Origin: a virus
Length of the DNA stretch: 20,267 bases
Strand: one strand, 5' to 3'
IMG/VR virus record: IMGVR_UViG_3300009159_003083
Coordinates: 1 to 20,267 of that record
Shown here piece by piece: positions 19,918 to 20,267 of the stretch (its first letter is position 1; each line of letters starts with the position of its first letter). Below the pieces are notes generated by a model. It was given only the letters and a program-made list of their open reading frames with translations, was not told the DNA's origin and did no database searches. A program made the translations under genes and the position numbers.

Positions 19918-20267
19918 ACCATACAAATATTCTAAAATTAGGTTTAGAAGGTGAAAAAGTTATTGTAGAGATGCTTCGTCAATTTGATATTGATGTGTAT
20001 CATGTTTATGATGACAACAAGTATGACCGTGAAAAAGATATTCTTGTAGATGGTAAATATAAAGTTGAAGTTAAAACACAAGCACCCTTTATCAAATTAG
20101 ATTCGTTTAGTTTTTTACCAAATCAACTTCGTAAATGTACAGAAGCAGATGTATTATATTTTGTTTCTGTTCCACATCCTACATGGCCACATTTTTCTGA
20201 CGGATGGATTTATAGAGCAGTACCAAATAAATTTGAATATAAGAATTGGAAAGATAGATGGGGCAAA
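19914..20267 (+). CDS. Putative PD-(D/E)XK-type nuclease, 3' truncated by window edge
   Basis: The first 118 residues of an open frame running off the window, starting in an ATGA overlap with the cytidylyltransferase gene. A nuclease-like core is visible: a helix with acidic residues ('GLEGEKVIVEMLRQF', 10-24), then 'DREKDILVDGKYKVEVKTQA' (38-57) in which Asp42, Glu52 and Lys54 fit the D-x9-E-x-K catalytic arrangement, followed by an amphipathic segment and 'ADVLYFVSVP' (78-87), the strand that usually follows the active site in Holliday-junction-resolvase-like and restriction-endonuclease-like folds. The function (DNA repair, resolution or host DNA cleavage) is open. Protein length is unknown. 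The call rests on the short motif and predicted order of elements. Confidence 0.65.
   Translation, partial: MNHTNILKLGLEGEKVIVEMLRQFDIDVYHVYDDNKYDREKDILVDGKYKVEVKTQAPFIKLDSFSFLPNQLRKCTEADVLYFVSVPHPTWPHFSDGWIYRAVPNKFEYKNWKDRWGK

Noticed and set aside
1-20267. tRNA genes, CRISPR arrays, insertion sequences, introns or inteins
   Set aside because: The longest intergenic gap is about 110 bp and is explained by terminator and promoter; no cloverleaf, spaced direct-repeat array or transposase was seen, and all core proteins read through without interruption.

Overview
This window is a contiguous, AT-rich piece of a T4-like myovirus (tailed phage with contractile tail). Every gene that can be supported is on the + strand, densely packed with short gaps or ATGA/TAATG overlaps, and about half are recognisable T4 core genes. 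The order 19-20-67-68-21-22-23-3-uvsY-uvsW-55-47-46-(def)-45-44 is the one known for the marine/freshwater 'exo-T-even' branch (T4-like cyanophages and pelagiphages) and not enteric T4, where gene 24 follows 23 and gene 3 lies elsewhere. No photosynthesis gene or other host marker is present, so the host cannot be named. The sequence starts inside gene 19 and ends inside a putative nuclease gene.

Layout. (1) About 1-6756, virion morphogenesis: tail tube gp19 (C-terminal part), portal gp20, prohead-core gp67, a 71-aa ORF with a TTG start, a 170-aa probable structural protein, prohead-core gp68, prohead protease gp21, scaffold gp22 and major capsid gp23, closed by a textbook terminator with a UUCG loop. 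(2) 6761-7460, a separately controlled methyltransferase cassette with its own late promoter. (3) 7474-8004, tail terminator gp3. (4) 8006-14132, recombination and late transcription: UvsY, UvsW, an Sm-like small protein, late sigma factor gp55, a 53-aa ORF and the gp47/gp46 nuclease-ATPase pair with a small ORF between them. (5) 14129-17626, accessory genes: peptide deformylase, a protein resembling the DUF4338/DruA family, a winged-HTH protein, a glycosyltransferase and a DUF5664-like dATP/dGTP pyrophosphohydrolase. (6) 17610-20267, replication: sliding clamp gp45, a small FlbD-like protein, clamp loader gp44, then a cytidylyltransferase-like protein and a PD-(D/E)XK-type nuclease where gp62 would be expected.

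How it works together. gp67, gp68 and gp22 form the prohead core, gp20 the portal vertex and gp23 the shell, and gp21 matures them; gp3 finishes the tail tube made from gp19. UvsY, UvsW and gp46/47 drive recombination-dependent replication, with gp44/gp45 supplying clamp loading. gp55 directs RNA polymerase to late promoters, and three exact TATAAATA boxes lie in front of gene 67, gene 22 and the methyltransferase gene. sigma70-like promoters lie before uvsY (weak), the HTH gene (strong) and gene 45 (good, embedded in the preceding gene). All functional assignments are by motif and gene-order recognition; no database search was run.
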